Origin: CAZYMF01 sp964648215
Lineage (GTDB): Bacteria; Desulfobacterota; Binatia; HRBIN30; JACQVA1
DNA: 31,075 nucleotides
Reading direction: 5' to 3'
Assembly (NCBI GenBank): GCA_964648215.1
Contig: CAZYMF010000036.1
Coordinates: 1-31,075, forward strand
Below are positions 16,335-24,326 of this stretch, piece after piece. Position 1 is the stretch's first letter; each line of letters opens with the position of its first letter. Below the pieces are notes generated by a model. That model had not been told where the DNA came from and did no database searches. It worked only from the letters and a program-made list of their open reading frames with translations. The translations under genes and the position numbers were made by a program.

Positions 16335-17603
16335 GTGCTACCTATGGGGGACATGGAAGCACAGCGCGTGCCTTCGCGCCGTCCCGATCTGAGCGCCCTC
16401 GACTTCGACCGCTCGCCGTTCATCGTCATCTGGGAAGTGACGCGGGCGTGTGACCTCGCCTGCGTCCACTGCCGCGCCGAAGCGGTGCCGTTTCGCGACC
16501 CGCGCGAGCTGACACCCGCCGAGGGCCTGGGGCTGCTCGAGCAGATCGCCGGCTTCGGCAGCCCACTGGTGGTCCTGACCGGCGGTGACCCGATCAAGCG
16601 CCCCGACGTCTACGACATCATCCGCCGCGGCGACGAGCTGGGGCTGCGCATGACGATGACGCCCTCGGGTACACCGTTGATGACCCACGCGGTCATCGAC
16701 CGCCTGCGGGGCGCCGGCCTGGCGCGCATGGCGGTCAGCCTCGACGGGCCGACGGCGGCCGTCCACGACGCCTTCCGTCGCGTGCGCGGCTCCTTCGACT
16801 GGTCGCTGGACATGCTGCGCTACGCCGGCGAGATCGGGCTGTCGACGCAGGTGAACACCACGGTGACACGCTTCAACTTCGAGCACTTCGACGCCATGAG
16901 CGAGCTGATGGCCGAGCTCGGCGTCGATCTGTGGAGCGTCTTCTTCCTCGTGCCCACCGGGCGTGGCCGCCCGGAGGACGAAATCAGCGCCGAGCAGTAC
17001 GAGACGATCTTCGCCAAGATGTTCGAGCTGTCGCAGCGCGTGCCCTTCGACATCAAGAGCACCGCCGCGCCGCACTACCGCCGCTTCCTGCTGCAGCAAC
17101 GGGCGGCGGCGCGGCGCGAGAAGCGCGATCTGCCGGTCACCCGCGGCATCGGCTTCGCCATCAAAGGCGCCGAGTCGCGGGCGCCGAGGAGCGTCAACGA
17201 CGGCAACGGCTTCGTGTTCGTGGCGCACACCGGCGACGTCTACCCGAGCGGCTTTCTACCGCTGTCCGGCGGCAACCTCCGGCGGACGCCGTTGGCGGCC
17301 ATCTACCGCGACAGCGATCTGTTCCGTTCTCTGCGCGACTACTCGCAGCTCAAGGGCAAGTGCGGCGTGTGCGAGTTCCGCGACGTCTGTGGCGGCTCGC
17401 GCGCGCGCGCCCACGGGATGATGGGCGACTACCTCGAATCCGATCCCTTTTGCGCCTACGTGCCCGGGCCCTATCAGAAGGCGGTCGCGGCCGGCGCCGC
17501 CGAGCCGGTCGACAGCTACTTCGGCGAGCGCATCAAGACCCATTGCCAGAGCGCTGCTTTAGCATCATCATCAGAAGCGAGCGGGGGGGGATCCGATGCG
17601 TGA
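16335..17603 (+). CDS. Radical SAM/SPASM protein (TIGR04053-like)
   Basis: The product has 422 residues. The radical SAM cluster motif is CDLACVHC (Cys39, 43, 46, counting from this start), followed by VLTGGDPIKRPD, MTMTPSGTP and VSLDGPTAAVHD, typical of the PqqE/NirJ/AhbD-like branch. A C-terminal SPASM-type region (CGVCEFRDVC...DPFC) should bind an auxiliary Fe-S cluster. The opening SPFIVIWEVTRACDLACVHCRAEA is characteristic of the TIGR04053 group, whose substrate is not established. GTG 16335, ATG 16344 and ATG 16353 are all possible starts; a GAGG stands 10 bases before the first. The stop overlaps the next gene by 8 bases, so the two products probably work together. Confidence 0.88.
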   Translation: MLPMGDMEAQRVPSRRPDLSALDFDRSPFIVIWEVTRACDLACVHCRAEAVPFRDPRELTPAEGLGLLEQIAGFGSPLVVLTGGDPIKRPDVYDIIRRGDELGLRMTMTPSGTPLMTHAVIDRLRGAGLARMAVSLDGPTAAVHDAFRRVRGSFDWSLDMLRYAGEIGLSTQVNTTVTRFNFEHFDAMSELMAELGVDLWSVFFLVPTGRGRPEDEISAEQYETIFAKMFELSQRVPFDIKSTAAPHYRRFLLQQRAAARREKRDLPVTRGIGFAIKGAESRAPRSVNDGNGFVFVAHTGDVYPSGFLPLSGGNLRRTPLAAIYRDSDLFRSLRDYSQLKGKCGVCEFRDVCGGSRARAHGMMGDYLESDPFCAYVPGPYQKAVAAGAAEPVDSYFGERIKTHCQSAALASSSEASGGGSDA

Positions 17604-18024
17604 CGAGGTCGAGGGCTATCTGAGCAACCATCGCTCGATGGTGCTCTCCTATCTCTACGAGGGCGAGGTGCGCGCCGCCACCACGTGCTACGCGCTGGCC
17701 GACGATCTGGTGGTCTACTTCTTCGTCTTCCGCGACAGTGAAAAACACCGGGCAATCCTTGCTCGCCCGCAGGTGTCGATCGTCGTCGACGACGGCTTCC
17801 AGATCCCGATGCACGGCGTCGAGCTGATCGGCAACGCCTCGATCGCCCAGGGGCATCGCATCCGCCTGGGCCAGCAGATTCTCAGTCAGCGGTTTCCACA
17901 GCTCGACGACGCATGGGGTGACGAGAGGCTGCTGATCGCCCGCGTGTTGCCCGAGCGCATCCGCATCATCGACTGGACCCGGGGTCTGGGCCAAAGCCGC
18001 GACGCGGCGCTGACGGTGGAATGA
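17596..18024 (+). CDS. Small pyridoxamine 5'-phosphate oxidase-fold (FMN-binding) protein
   Basis: The product has 142 residues, the usual size for a single split-barrel PPOX/flavin-reductase-like domain. The order fits that fold: an N-terminal helix (VEGYLSNHRSMVLSYLY), strand pairs (VRAATTCYALADDLVVYFFVF), the SEKHRAILARPQVSIVV segment and a final strand VLPERIRIIDW. Such proteins bind FMN, F420 or heme; which applies is not clear. It overlaps the radical SAM gene by 8 bases with a G-run Shine-Dalgarno (17582-17589) inside that gene, so co-translation and a shared redox role are likely. Confidence 0.78.
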   Translation: MRDEVEGYLSNHRSMVLSYLYEGEVRAATTCYALADDLVVYFFVFRDSEKHRAILARPQVSIVVDDGFQIPMHGVELIGNASIAQGHRIRLGQQILSQRFPQLDDAWGDERLLIARVLPERIRIIDWTRGLGQSRDAALTVE

Positions 18025-18027
18025 GAC

Positions 18028-18125
18028 AGGTCAAAGGTTAAAGGTCAAAGGTCAAAGCCCGAATCGAAATCGGGCGGTCTCCCTTCCCTTCTTGCTTGTC
18101 CCTTGTCCCTTTGACCTTTCACCTT
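18028..18125. repeat. AGGTCAA heptad array and flanking inverted copies
   Basis: Four tandem 7-base units (AGGTCAA, AGGTTAA, AGGTCAA, AGGTCAA; 18028-18055) are followed by the hairpin GCCCGA-atcgaaa-TCGGGC (18057-18075), a pyrimidine-rich stretch, and inverted copies of the heptad (CTTTGACCTTTCACCTTTC, about 18108-18126). The whole can fold into a large nested stem-loop between two convergent genes; the inverted end supplies the last codons and stop of proB. It could end transcription both ways or be a dispersed repeat. Confidence 0.75.
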
Positions 18126-19270
18126 TCTTTGTCCGTCAGCACCAGATCGTTGCGATGGATCACCTCGTCGGTGGTCTTGTAGCCGAGGACGGCGGCGATC
18201 TGCTTGGAGTGCAGACCGTTGATCCTGGCCAGCTCGGCGGCGCTGTAGCTGACCAGACCGCGGGCGAACTCGGTGCCGTCGGGGGCGACGCAGCGGACGC
18301 ACTCGCCGATGCCGAAGTTGCCCTGCACCTCCTGCACCCCCTTGGGTAGCAGGCTGCGGCCGCGCTCGACGACGGCGTCGCGGGCGCCCTGATCGACCAC
18401 GATCGTCCCTGCCGGCTTGAGGGTGTAACCGATCCAGTGCTTGCGCCGCGTGATGCGGTCGCCCTGGGCCAGCACCAGCGTGCCGACGGAGGCCTGGGGG
18501 TCGACGACCCTCTGCAGTACCCGCGGGCGCGTGCCGTTGGCGATGACGGTGGCGATGCCGGCCAGCGAGGCCTTGCGCGCCGCGTTCATCTTCGACGCCA
18601 TGCCGCCGGTGCCGACCGGGCCCGCCGAGTCGGTGGCCAGCGCCAGCACCCGGCCCGTCGGTTGCTCCACCAGCTCCACCAACGTGGCATCGGCGTCGCG
18701 GCGCGGGTCGCTGTTGTAGAGACCGTCGACGTCGCTCAGGATGATCAGCAGCTGGGCGTCGATCAGGGTGGCGATCATGGCCGAGAGGTTGTCGTTCTCG
18801 CCGAGCTTGATCTCGTCCACCGCCACGGTGTCGTTCTCGTTGGCGACGGGAACGACGCCGGCGGCGAGCAGGCTCTCGATGGTGTGGCGGGCGTTCAGAT
18901 AGCGCCGGCGGTGGCCGAGGTCGTCACCGGTGAGCAGAATCTGCCCGATCAGTTGCCCCCGCGCGGCGAAGAACTCCTGGTAGGCGGCCATCAGGTTGAT
19001 CTGACCGACGGCCGCCGCCGCCTGCCGCTGCGGGATCGTCTTCGGTGCTTCCTTCAGGCCCATGCGGGCGACGCCGGAGGCAATGGCCCCGGAGGTCACG
19101 AGGATGACCTCCATGCCGCGTTGCCGCAGGTCGCAGAGGTCGTCCACCAGCATCTCGAGGCGGCCGCGGTCGATGCGCTGGCGATCGGAGAGCAGGCTGC
19201 TGCCGATCTTGACCACGACACGGCGCAGCCGTTTGAGCAGCTTGGCCTTGTGCGGAAGCTGCGCGTTCAT
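18119..19270 (-). CDS. proB: Glutamate 5-kinase
   Basis: The product has 383 residues. It phosphorylates glutamate to gamma-glutamyl phosphate, the first step of proline synthesis. The amino-acid-kinase domain shows VVVKIGSSLL, VTSGAIASG, AVGQINLM, QILLTGDDL, NENDTVAVDEI with GENDNLSAMIA, SDVDGLY and GTGGMASKMNAA; a C-terminal PUA domain follows (about residues 285-375: RGRSLLPKGVQEV...FARGLVSYSAAEL). The PUA-bearing form is normally feedback-inhibited by proline. ATG 19270 overlaps the obg stop by four bases (ATGA). The open frame extending further upstream is a shadow of obg. The last codons (KER, stop) fall within the intergenic repeat. No proA is in the window. Confidence 0.97.
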   Translation of the reverse strand: MNAQLPHKAKLLKRLRRVVVKIGSSLLSDRQRIDRGRLEMLVDDLCDLRQRGMEVILVTSGAIASGVARMGLKEAPKTIPQRQAAAAVGQINLMAAYQEFFAARGQLIGQILLTGDDLGHRRRYLNARHTIESLLAAGVVPVANENDTVAVDEIKLGENDNLSAMIATLIDAQLLIILSDVDGLYNSDPRRDADATLVELVEQPTGRVLALATDSAGPVGTGGMASKMNAARKASLAGIATVIANGTRPRVLQRVVDPQASVGTLVLAQGDRITRRKHWIGYTLKPAGTIVVDQGARDAVVERGRSLLPKGVQEVQGNFGIGECVRCVAPDGTEFARGLVSYSAAELARINGLHSKQIAAVLGYKTTDEVIHRNDLVLTDKER

Positions 19271-20316
19271 GGCTCGACGGCCGCGCTCTCGGCCTCCCCG
19301 GCGCGCTGGGCCTGGCGCGAAGAGCCGACGCGGTCGCAGGCCAGCCGCATCAGCTCGCGGACTCCATCGCCGGTGGCGGCGGAGATCACGTGGAGATCGA
19401 TCCCGCGCGCGGCGAAGCGCGCCCGCACCTCGGGCAGGCAGTCGCGGGCCTCGGCCAGGTCGATCTTGTTGGCGGCGACGATCTGCGGCTTGGCGGCCAG
19501 CTCCGGGTCGAAGCACGCGAGCTCGCGGTTGATCACGTCGTAGTCGCCCAGCGGATCGCGGCCGGTCAGGCCGCTGATGTCGAGCAGGTGAATGAGCACG
19601 GCGGTGCGCGACAGGTGCCGCAGGAAGCGCAGCCCGAGCCCGTGGCCGGTGTGGGCGCCCTCGATCAGGCCGGGGACGTCGGCGAGGACGAAGGTGCGTT
19701 CCTCGTCGCAGCGCACCACGCCGAGGTGCGGCACCAGCGTGGTGAACGGGTAGTCGGCGATGCGCGGGCGCGCGGCCGACACGGCGCTGATCAGGGTCGA
19801 CTTGCCGGTGTTGGGGTAGCCGACCAGGCCGACGTCGGCGAGCAGCCGCAGCTCGAGCTTGATCGTGCGCTCCTCGCCGGGCAGTCCCGGCTGCGCGTAG
19901 CGCGGCGCCTGGTTCGACGAGGTGGCGAAGTTGGCGTTGCCGCGCCCGCCGCGTCCGCCGCGCGCCGCCACCACCCGCGCGCCGGCGCGCGACAGGTCGG
20001 CGATCAGATCTTCGGTGGCGGTGTCGCGCACCAGGGTTCCCGGCGGCACGCGGACCACCCGGTCGGCGCCGGCCTTGCCGAACTGGCACTTGCCGCGCCC
20101 GTCCTCGCCGCGCTCGGCGCGGATGATGCGCTGGAACTTGAAGTCGAGCAGGGTGGTCAGCCCTTCGTGGGCTTCGAGGATCACGTCGCCACCGTGGCCG
20201 CCGTCGCCGCCGTCGGGCCCGCCGCGCGGGCGGTACTTCTCGCGCAGGAAGCTGACGCAGCCCTTGCCGCCGTCACCGGCGTGCACGCTGATCTCGGCTT
20301 CGTCGATGAATTTCAT
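19267..20316 (-). CDS. obg: GTPase Obg/CgtA
   Basis: The product has 349 residues. It is a ribosome-associated GTPase needed for 50S maturation and growth control. It has the glycine-rich Obg fold (about 1-158: FIDEAEISVHAGDGGKGC, RPRGGPDGGDGGHGGDV), the G1 loop GYPNTGKST, the switch segment DYPFTTLVPHLG, G3 DVPGLIEGA, and G4 NKID. The C-terminal extension after the G domain is short and acidic. The order rplU-rpmA-obg-proB is widely conserved. The overlap with proB couples their translation. Confidence 0.98.
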   Translation of the reverse strand: MKFIDEAEISVHAGDGGKGCVSFLREKYRPRGGPDGGDGGHGGDVILEAHEGLTTLLDFKFQRIIRAERGEDGRGKCQFGKAGADRVVRVPPGTLVRDTATEDLIADLSRAGARVVAARGGRGGRGNANFATSSNQAPRYAQPGLPGEERTIKLELRLLADVGLVGYPNTGKSTLISAVSAARPRIADYPFTTLVPHLGVVRCDEERTFVLADVPGLIEGAHTGHGLGLRFLRHLSRTAVLIHLLDISGLTGRDPLGDYDVINRELACFDPELAAKPQIVAANKIDLAEARDCLPEVRARFAARGIDLHVISAATGDGVRELMRLACDRVGSSRQAQRAGEAESAAVEP

Positions 20317-20370
20317 CGGGGGCTGACGCCGGCGCCCGGGGAGGTGCGGCGCCGGGATGGAATGAAAGAG

Positions 20371-20405
20371 GCGGCCGGCCGCGGTTGATGGAGCGGCCGG
20401 CCGCG
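20371..20405 (-). terminator. GC hairpin between rpmA and obg, possible attenuator or processing site
   Basis: Two copies of the self-complementary run GCGGCCGGCCGC (20371-20382 and 20393-20404) are separated by 10 bases, so they can pair as a 12-base stem or each fold alone. On the minus strand CTCTTTCATTCC follows, a poor T tract. The position, after the ribosomal protein genes and before obg, suggests partial termination or RNA processing that lowers obg-proB expression. Confidence 0.5.
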
Positions 20406-20409
20406 AGGT

Positions 20410-20664
20410 TCAGGCGGGGAAGACGTGGACCTGCTTGCGATCCTTGCCGACCCGCTCGTATTGAACCACGCCGTCGATCTTGGCGAACAGGGTGTAGTCG
20501 CGGCCCATGCCGACGTTCTTGCCGGGGTGGATCCGGGTGCCGAGCTGACGCACCAGGATGTTGCCGGCGCGGGCGAGCTGACCGGCGAAGACCTTCACCC
20601 CGCGCCGCTGCCCGGCGCTGTCGCGGCCGTTGCGCGAGCTTCCCTGACCTTTTTTGTGAGCCAT
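20410..20664 (-). CDS. rpmA: 50S ribosomal protein L27
   Basis: The product has 84 residues and starts MAHKKGQGSSRNGRDS, the standard beginning of the flexible N-terminal arm that reaches the peptidyl transferase centre. The rest matches L27 (GVKVFAGQLARAGNILVRQ, TRIHPGKNVGMGRDYTLFA). It lacks the N-terminal extension cleaved in Firmicutes, as expected for a Gram-negative. It begins 2 bases after the rplU stop. Confidence 0.98.
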   Translation of the reverse strand: MAHKKGQGSSRNGRDSAGQRRGVKVFAGQLARAGNILVRQLGTRIHPGKNVGMGRDYTLFAKIDGVVQYERVGKDRKQVHVFPA

Positions 20665-20666
20665 GA

Positions 20667-20987
20667 CTACTCTCCCGCCTCGATGCCGGTCACCCGGACG
20701 GTGGTCTGCAGCTGCCGGTGACCCTGGTGGCGCCGGTAGTTCTTGCGCTTCTTCTTCTTGAACACCAGGATTTTCCTGGCTTTTCCCTGGCTCACGATCT
20801 CGCCGGTGACGCGCGCGCCGGTCACCAAGGGGGTGCCCACGTGCAGCTCGCTTGCGGCGGAGGTCATGAGCACCTCGGTGAACTCCACCGGGTTGCCGGC
20901 CTCGCCGTCGAGCTTCTCGATCTGAATCACGTCCCCGGGCGCGACGCGGTATTGCTTCCCGCCGGTGCGAATCACTGCATAGTCCAT
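20667..20987 (-). CDS. rplU: 50S ribosomal protein L21
   Basis: The product has 106 residues, normal for L21, which binds 23S rRNA. Hallmarks are MDYAVIRTGGKQYRVAPGD at the start, EFTEVLM, and the basic KKKKRKNYRRHQGHRQ near the end. ATG 20987 is preferred to an in-frame codon 10 residues earlier because family homology begins at MDYAVI and GGAG lies 9 bases upstream. First gene of the rplU-rpmA-obg-proB unit. Confidence 0.98.
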   Translation of the reverse strand: MDYAVIRTGGKQYRVAPGDVIQIEKLDGEAGNPVEFTEVLMTSAASELHVGTPLVTGARVTGEIVSQGKARKILVFKKKKRKNYRRHQGHRQLQTTVRVTGIEAGE

Positions 20988-21019
20988 GAAGGTGGTCTCC
21001 AGCGTCAAGAGAAACAACG

Positions 21020-21048
21020 TTCCTACTGAACGGGTCCCCCGTTGTCAA
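21020..21048 (-). promoter_or_regulatory. Promoter of the rplU operon
   Basis: On the minus strand TTGACA (21048-21043, perfect -35) and TAGGAA (21025-21020, weak -10) are separated by 17 bases. Transcription would begin near 21013, giving a leader of about 26 bases. It lies only 51 bases after the P450 stop, and I see no clear terminator between them, so some read-through from the P450 gene is possible. Confidence 0.6.
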
Positions 21049-21098
21049 CCCGAGGTCCGGCGCCGGGGGAGTGTTTCATGGCGGTGACCTCGTGGCGC

Positions 21099-22295
21099 TC
21101 ACGAGAGCTCCACCGGGATGCGGGTGAAGCTGCGGAAGATGAAGCTGGGGTGCAGCGGCAGGGGCTCGTCGTCGGTGCGGTGGAAGTCGCGCGTGCGCTG
21201 CAGGAGAACGCGCAAGGCGACCTGGGCCTCGAGGCGCGCCAGGTTGGCGCCGAGGCAGTAATGCGGGCCGAAGCCGAAGGCGATGTGGCGGCTGTCCTCG
21301 CGGGTGACGTCGAAGACCTCCGGTCGCTCGAAGACGCTCTCGTCGCGGTTGGCCGAGCCGATCCACAGCAGTGCGGCCTGCTGCTCTTCGATGCGGTGGC
21401 CGAGCAGATCGACCGGTTGCATGGCCATGCGGACGGTGAGCTGGACCGGGGAGCAGAAGCGCAGCACCTCGTCGATGGCGTTGGGGATCAGCTCCGGGCG
21501 CGCGCGCAGCAGGGCCAGTTGCTCGGGGTGGCGCATGAGCTCGATGCCGGTGTTGCCGATCAGCGTCGTGGTGGTCTCGTTGCCGGCGACGAGCAGGAGC
21601 ACGAGCATCTGCAGCATCTCGTCGAACGTCAGACGCGATCCTTCGACCTCGGCCGCCACCAGACCGCTCAGGAGATCGTCCTTCGGGCTGCGCCGCCGTT
21701 CCTCGACCAGGCGGGAGAAGTAGGCGCGCATCTCGTCGATGATGGCGAGCTCGCGCTGGATCACCTCGGGCGGCTCGGGTCCGAGGATGCCGAGGCCGAG
21801 GTTCTCTACCAGACCGTCCGACCAGCGCTTGAACTGCTCGCGGTCCTCCAGCGGTACCCCGATCATCTCGGCGATGACGATGACCGGCAGGGGGTAGGTG
21901 AGGGCCTCGACCAGGTCGACGCGGCGTTTGGCCAGGGCGTCGTCGAGCAGCTCGTGGGCGATCTGCTCCATGCGCGGCTCGAGCTGGCGGATGCGCCGCG
22001 GGGTGAACGCCTGGTTGACCAGGCCGCGCAGGCGCGTGTGCGCCGGCGGGTCCTGCATCAGCATGCTCGGCGGCAGGTCGGGTCGCAGCTCCACCCCGGG
22101 CGGTGGCGGAAACACGCTCGACCAGGTGGCGGGATCCTTCAGGATGGTCTGGATGTCGTCGTAACGAAAGACCGAGAACAGCGGCAGCCCCTCGTGGGCG
22201 AGCACCGGACACTCGCGCCGCCCGCGCGCGAAGAGCGGAAACGGGTCCCGGCGCACGTCGGGATCGAACGGATTGAAGGAAAACAGCTCAGCCAT
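21099..22295 (-). CDS. Cytochrome P450
   Basis: The product has 398 residues, a soluble bacterial class I-type P450. The heme-binding motif is FGFGPHYCLGANLARLE with Cys347 as the thiolate ligand; the I-helix oxygen-activation motif is AGNETTTT (237-244); the K-helix ExxR is Glu276-Arg279 in DEVLRF; the C-helix segment is HTRLRGLVNQAFTPR. It needs a ferredoxin/reductase, none of which is encoded nearby. The substrate cannot be read from sequence; fatty-acid, terpene or steroid hydroxylation is common in this branch, and the SDR, acyltransferase and thiolase genes in the window would fit lipid chemistry. No clear Shine-Dalgarno precedes ATG 22295. Confidence 0.94.
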   Translation of the reverse strand: MAELFSFNPFDPDVRRDPFPLFARGRRECPVLAHEGLPLFSVFRYDDIQTILKDPATWSSVFPPPPGVELRPDLPPSMLMQDPPAHTRLRGLVNQAFTPRRIRQLEPRMEQIAHELLDDALAKRRVDLVEALTYPLPVIVIAEMIGVPLEDREQFKRWSDGLVENLGLGILGPEPPEVIQRELAIIDEMRAYFSRLVEERRRSPKDDLLSGLVAAEVEGSRLTFDEMLQMLVLLLVAGNETTTTLIGNTGIELMRHPEQLALLRARPELIPNAIDEVLRFCSPVQLTVRMAMQPVDLLGHRIEEQQAALLWIGSANRDESVFERPEVFDVTREDSRHIAFGFGPHYCLGANLARLEAQVALRVLLQRTRDFHRTDDEPLPLHPSFIFRSFTRIPVELS

Positions 22296-22391
22296 CGCGG
22301 CGGGGTCCGACTGGCTGCTCGTTTAGCGACAATGCGGTGAGAATGCCAGGGCAGGGGGAGCGTGCGCCATGCTCGCGAGCACGCCAACCAC

Positions 22392-24326
22392 TCACCACCC
22401 GCCGCCACCACCGCCGCCTCCTCCACCGCCCGACGAGCCGCCGCCACCGCCGCCTGAGCTCGATCCCGGCGCCGAGGACGACGAGGAGATGGCACTGCTC
22501 AGCGCGCCGCCGAGAGTGCCGGCGAAGCTGGCGGCATTCATCGAGCTCCAGTCGCTGCCCGAGTACCAGGCAGGGCTGTAGGACGTGCCCGCGGTTCCGG
22601 CGCGCGCCAGCACCTCGCTGAACTGCTCGCTCCACTCCTGCTCGACGTCGAGCGCCAGGGCGTAGGGGAGATACTGCTCGAACAGCTCGGGCGTGCGCTC
22701 CGGCGGGTTGAGCAGGTTCAGCCGATCCTTCTCGGCGACGCCCAGATACATGCGAAAGCCGGCGATCAGGTCGAGGATCTTGCGCCCGGCGCGCGTCGGC
22801 GCCTTGAGCAGGTAGTGGAACAGCACGTTCACTCCGACCAGAGCGAGCAGCATCGCGGCGATCGCCGGCGAGGTGAAGCCGGCAAACGCGTACAGGCCGA
22901 ACACCTCGCCGGCCGTGAACGGAACGGCAAGGGCGGTGGCGAACAACGCGCTGATGACGTGCAACGCGCGCCCGCTGCGCTGCCACAGCGCCTCGCGCCA
23001 GCGCTGGACGGCCTGCACCAGGAGCGCGGCCACTCCTATGCTCCAGACCGACAGCCAGATGGTGATGAAGACCACGCCGCCTGCGTTCCTGGCGGGAAAG
23101 ATCGCGTACAGGAGCAACAACAGCGACAGCCCGAGCCCGGGCAGGAGATAGCGGCGATTGGTGAGGAAATGAATGCGCTCGTGCTGCAAGCGCAGCGAGT
23201 TCTTCAGGGCGAGGATGGCGGCCTGGATCGTCTTGTGGTTGCTGTTCTTCAGCCGAATGCGGTTGCCGCCGGCGAGCAGCTTGTCGGCAAGCCGCGCTTC
23301 CTCGGGTGCCAGAGGCGCCTTGTCGGCGTCGGCGCGAACGATCTCGTAAACGCTCTCAGGTTTTTCGATTGTCACGTGGCCCTTGACGGCCAGGTCGATC
23401 ACCGCCGCCGCGAGCATCTTGTCGTCGTAGCCCATCCGGACGAGGTAACGGGCGGCCGCCGGCGAGACGCCGTTGGGCGGATGGTAGAGAGGAATGATCG
23501 TCCCGGGCTCGGGATCGCGCCCGACCAGCAGCCAGACCACGAAGTAGTAACAGAGCACCGCTCCGATCCCGAGCAGCGCCGTCAGGATCGTCGGATTGTC
23601 TTTCACGTAGTCGCGGATCTCGCTCTCGCGGCTCGGCTTGGTCACGAAGCCCTTCGGCCACGAAACGACGATGGTGAGGCCCTGACGCGGGCCGAGCGGG
23701 GCCGTGGTGCGGAAGGTCACCTGACCCGCGGCGTCGGTGGACACCTGGTAGTTCTTGCCCTTCGCCCCCTGCGGGCCGGTGTAGGCCTCGCTCGCCAGGA
23801 CGTGCCGCCCGGCCTCTCCCGGCAAGGTCACGGCGGCCGAGGCGAAATCGATCGGAAAGATCCAGCCGTTGCCGGTGACGTTCCAGTAGAGCTCGTCGTG
23901 ATCGGCGAAGAACCCGAGCTGACGCCGGGTGCGGTACTCGAGGACGTAGACGTGCTCGCCCGGGGACACGAGGGCGTTGCTCCGGCCGATGTACACGCGC
24001 TCGCCGTTGCTGATGTCCTCGGTGTGGTAGGGCTCGGGCCGCCCGTCGCGCAGCACCCGCGTGACGATGAAGCCGACCGAGTAGCGATTCCCCAGACGAT
24101 CGCGGTAGCGGGTGGGAAAATCGCGGTAGATGCCGTGGCGGATCTTTTTCCCCCGGCTCACCACCCGGATCGTCTCCGCGACGGTCATGCTGGAATCGGC
24201 GTGGACGACGATGTCGCTGTGAAAGCCGAGAATGCGCTCGCCGCCGTCGGCGCGGGCCAGCGTCGAGAGGAACGCCGACAGCAGCAGGCAGAGCAGGCCG
24301 ATGCGCAGGGTACGAATGGCCGTCAT
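22392..24326 (-). CDS. DUF2207 membrane protein with poly-glycine tail
   Basis: The product has 644 residues. A signal peptide (about 1-26) leads into an extracytoplasmic DUF2207 domain whose hallmarks are visible: RHGIYRDFPTRYRD (63-76), LEYRTRRQLGFF, ELYWNVTGNGW (145-155) and WPKGF. A membrane helix (about 247-268), then a cytoplasmic-type domain (YLVRMGYDDKMLAAAVIDLAVKGHV), further helices and a low-complexity Ser/Gly tail ending GGGGGGW follow. The Gly-rich tail with a terminal Trp is common in DUF2207 and TPM/YgcG proteins. The biochemical role is unknown. ATG 24326 overlaps the lemA stop by four bases, so the pair is translationally coupled; a longer upstream frame is a shadow of lemA. 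Confidence 0.92.
   Translation of the reverse strand: MTAIRTLRIGLLCLLLSAFLSTLARADGGERILGFHSDIVVHADSSMTVAETIRVVSRGKKIRHGIYRDFPTRYRDRLGNRYSVGFIVTRVLRDGRPEPYHTEDISNGERVYIGRSNALVSPGEHVYVLEYRTRRQLGFFADHDELYWNVTGNGWIFPIDFASAAVTLPGEAGRHVLASEAYTGPQGAKGKNYQVSTDAAGQVTFRTTAPLGPRQGLTIVVSWPKGFVTKPSRESEIRDYVKDNPTILTALLGIGAVLCYYFVVWLLVGRDPEPGTIIPLYHPPNGVSPAAARYLVRMGYDDKMLAAAVIDLAVKGHVTIEKPESVYEIVRADADKAPLAPEEARLADKLLAGGNRIRLKNSNHKTIQAAILALKNSLRLQHERIHFLTNRRYLLPGLGLSLLLLLYAIFPARNAGGVVFITIWLSVWSIGVAALLVQAVQRWREALWQRSGRALHVISALFATALAVPFTAGEVFGLYAFAGFTSPAIAAMLLALVGVNVLFHYLLKAPTRAGRKILDLIAGFRMYLGVAEKDRLNLLNPPERTPELFEQYLPYALALDVEQEWSEQFSEVLARAGTAGTSYSPAWYSGSDWSSMNAASFAGTLGGALSSAISSSSSAPGSSSGGGGGGSSGGGGGGGGGGGW

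Noticed and set aside
18028..18055. CRISPR-like short direct repeats
   Set aside because: Units are 7 bases and directly adjacent, with no spacers and no cas genes.
18437..19543. 368-residue plus-strand frame across proB and obg
   Set aside because: Antisense of two conserved genes; composition typical of a shadow frame.
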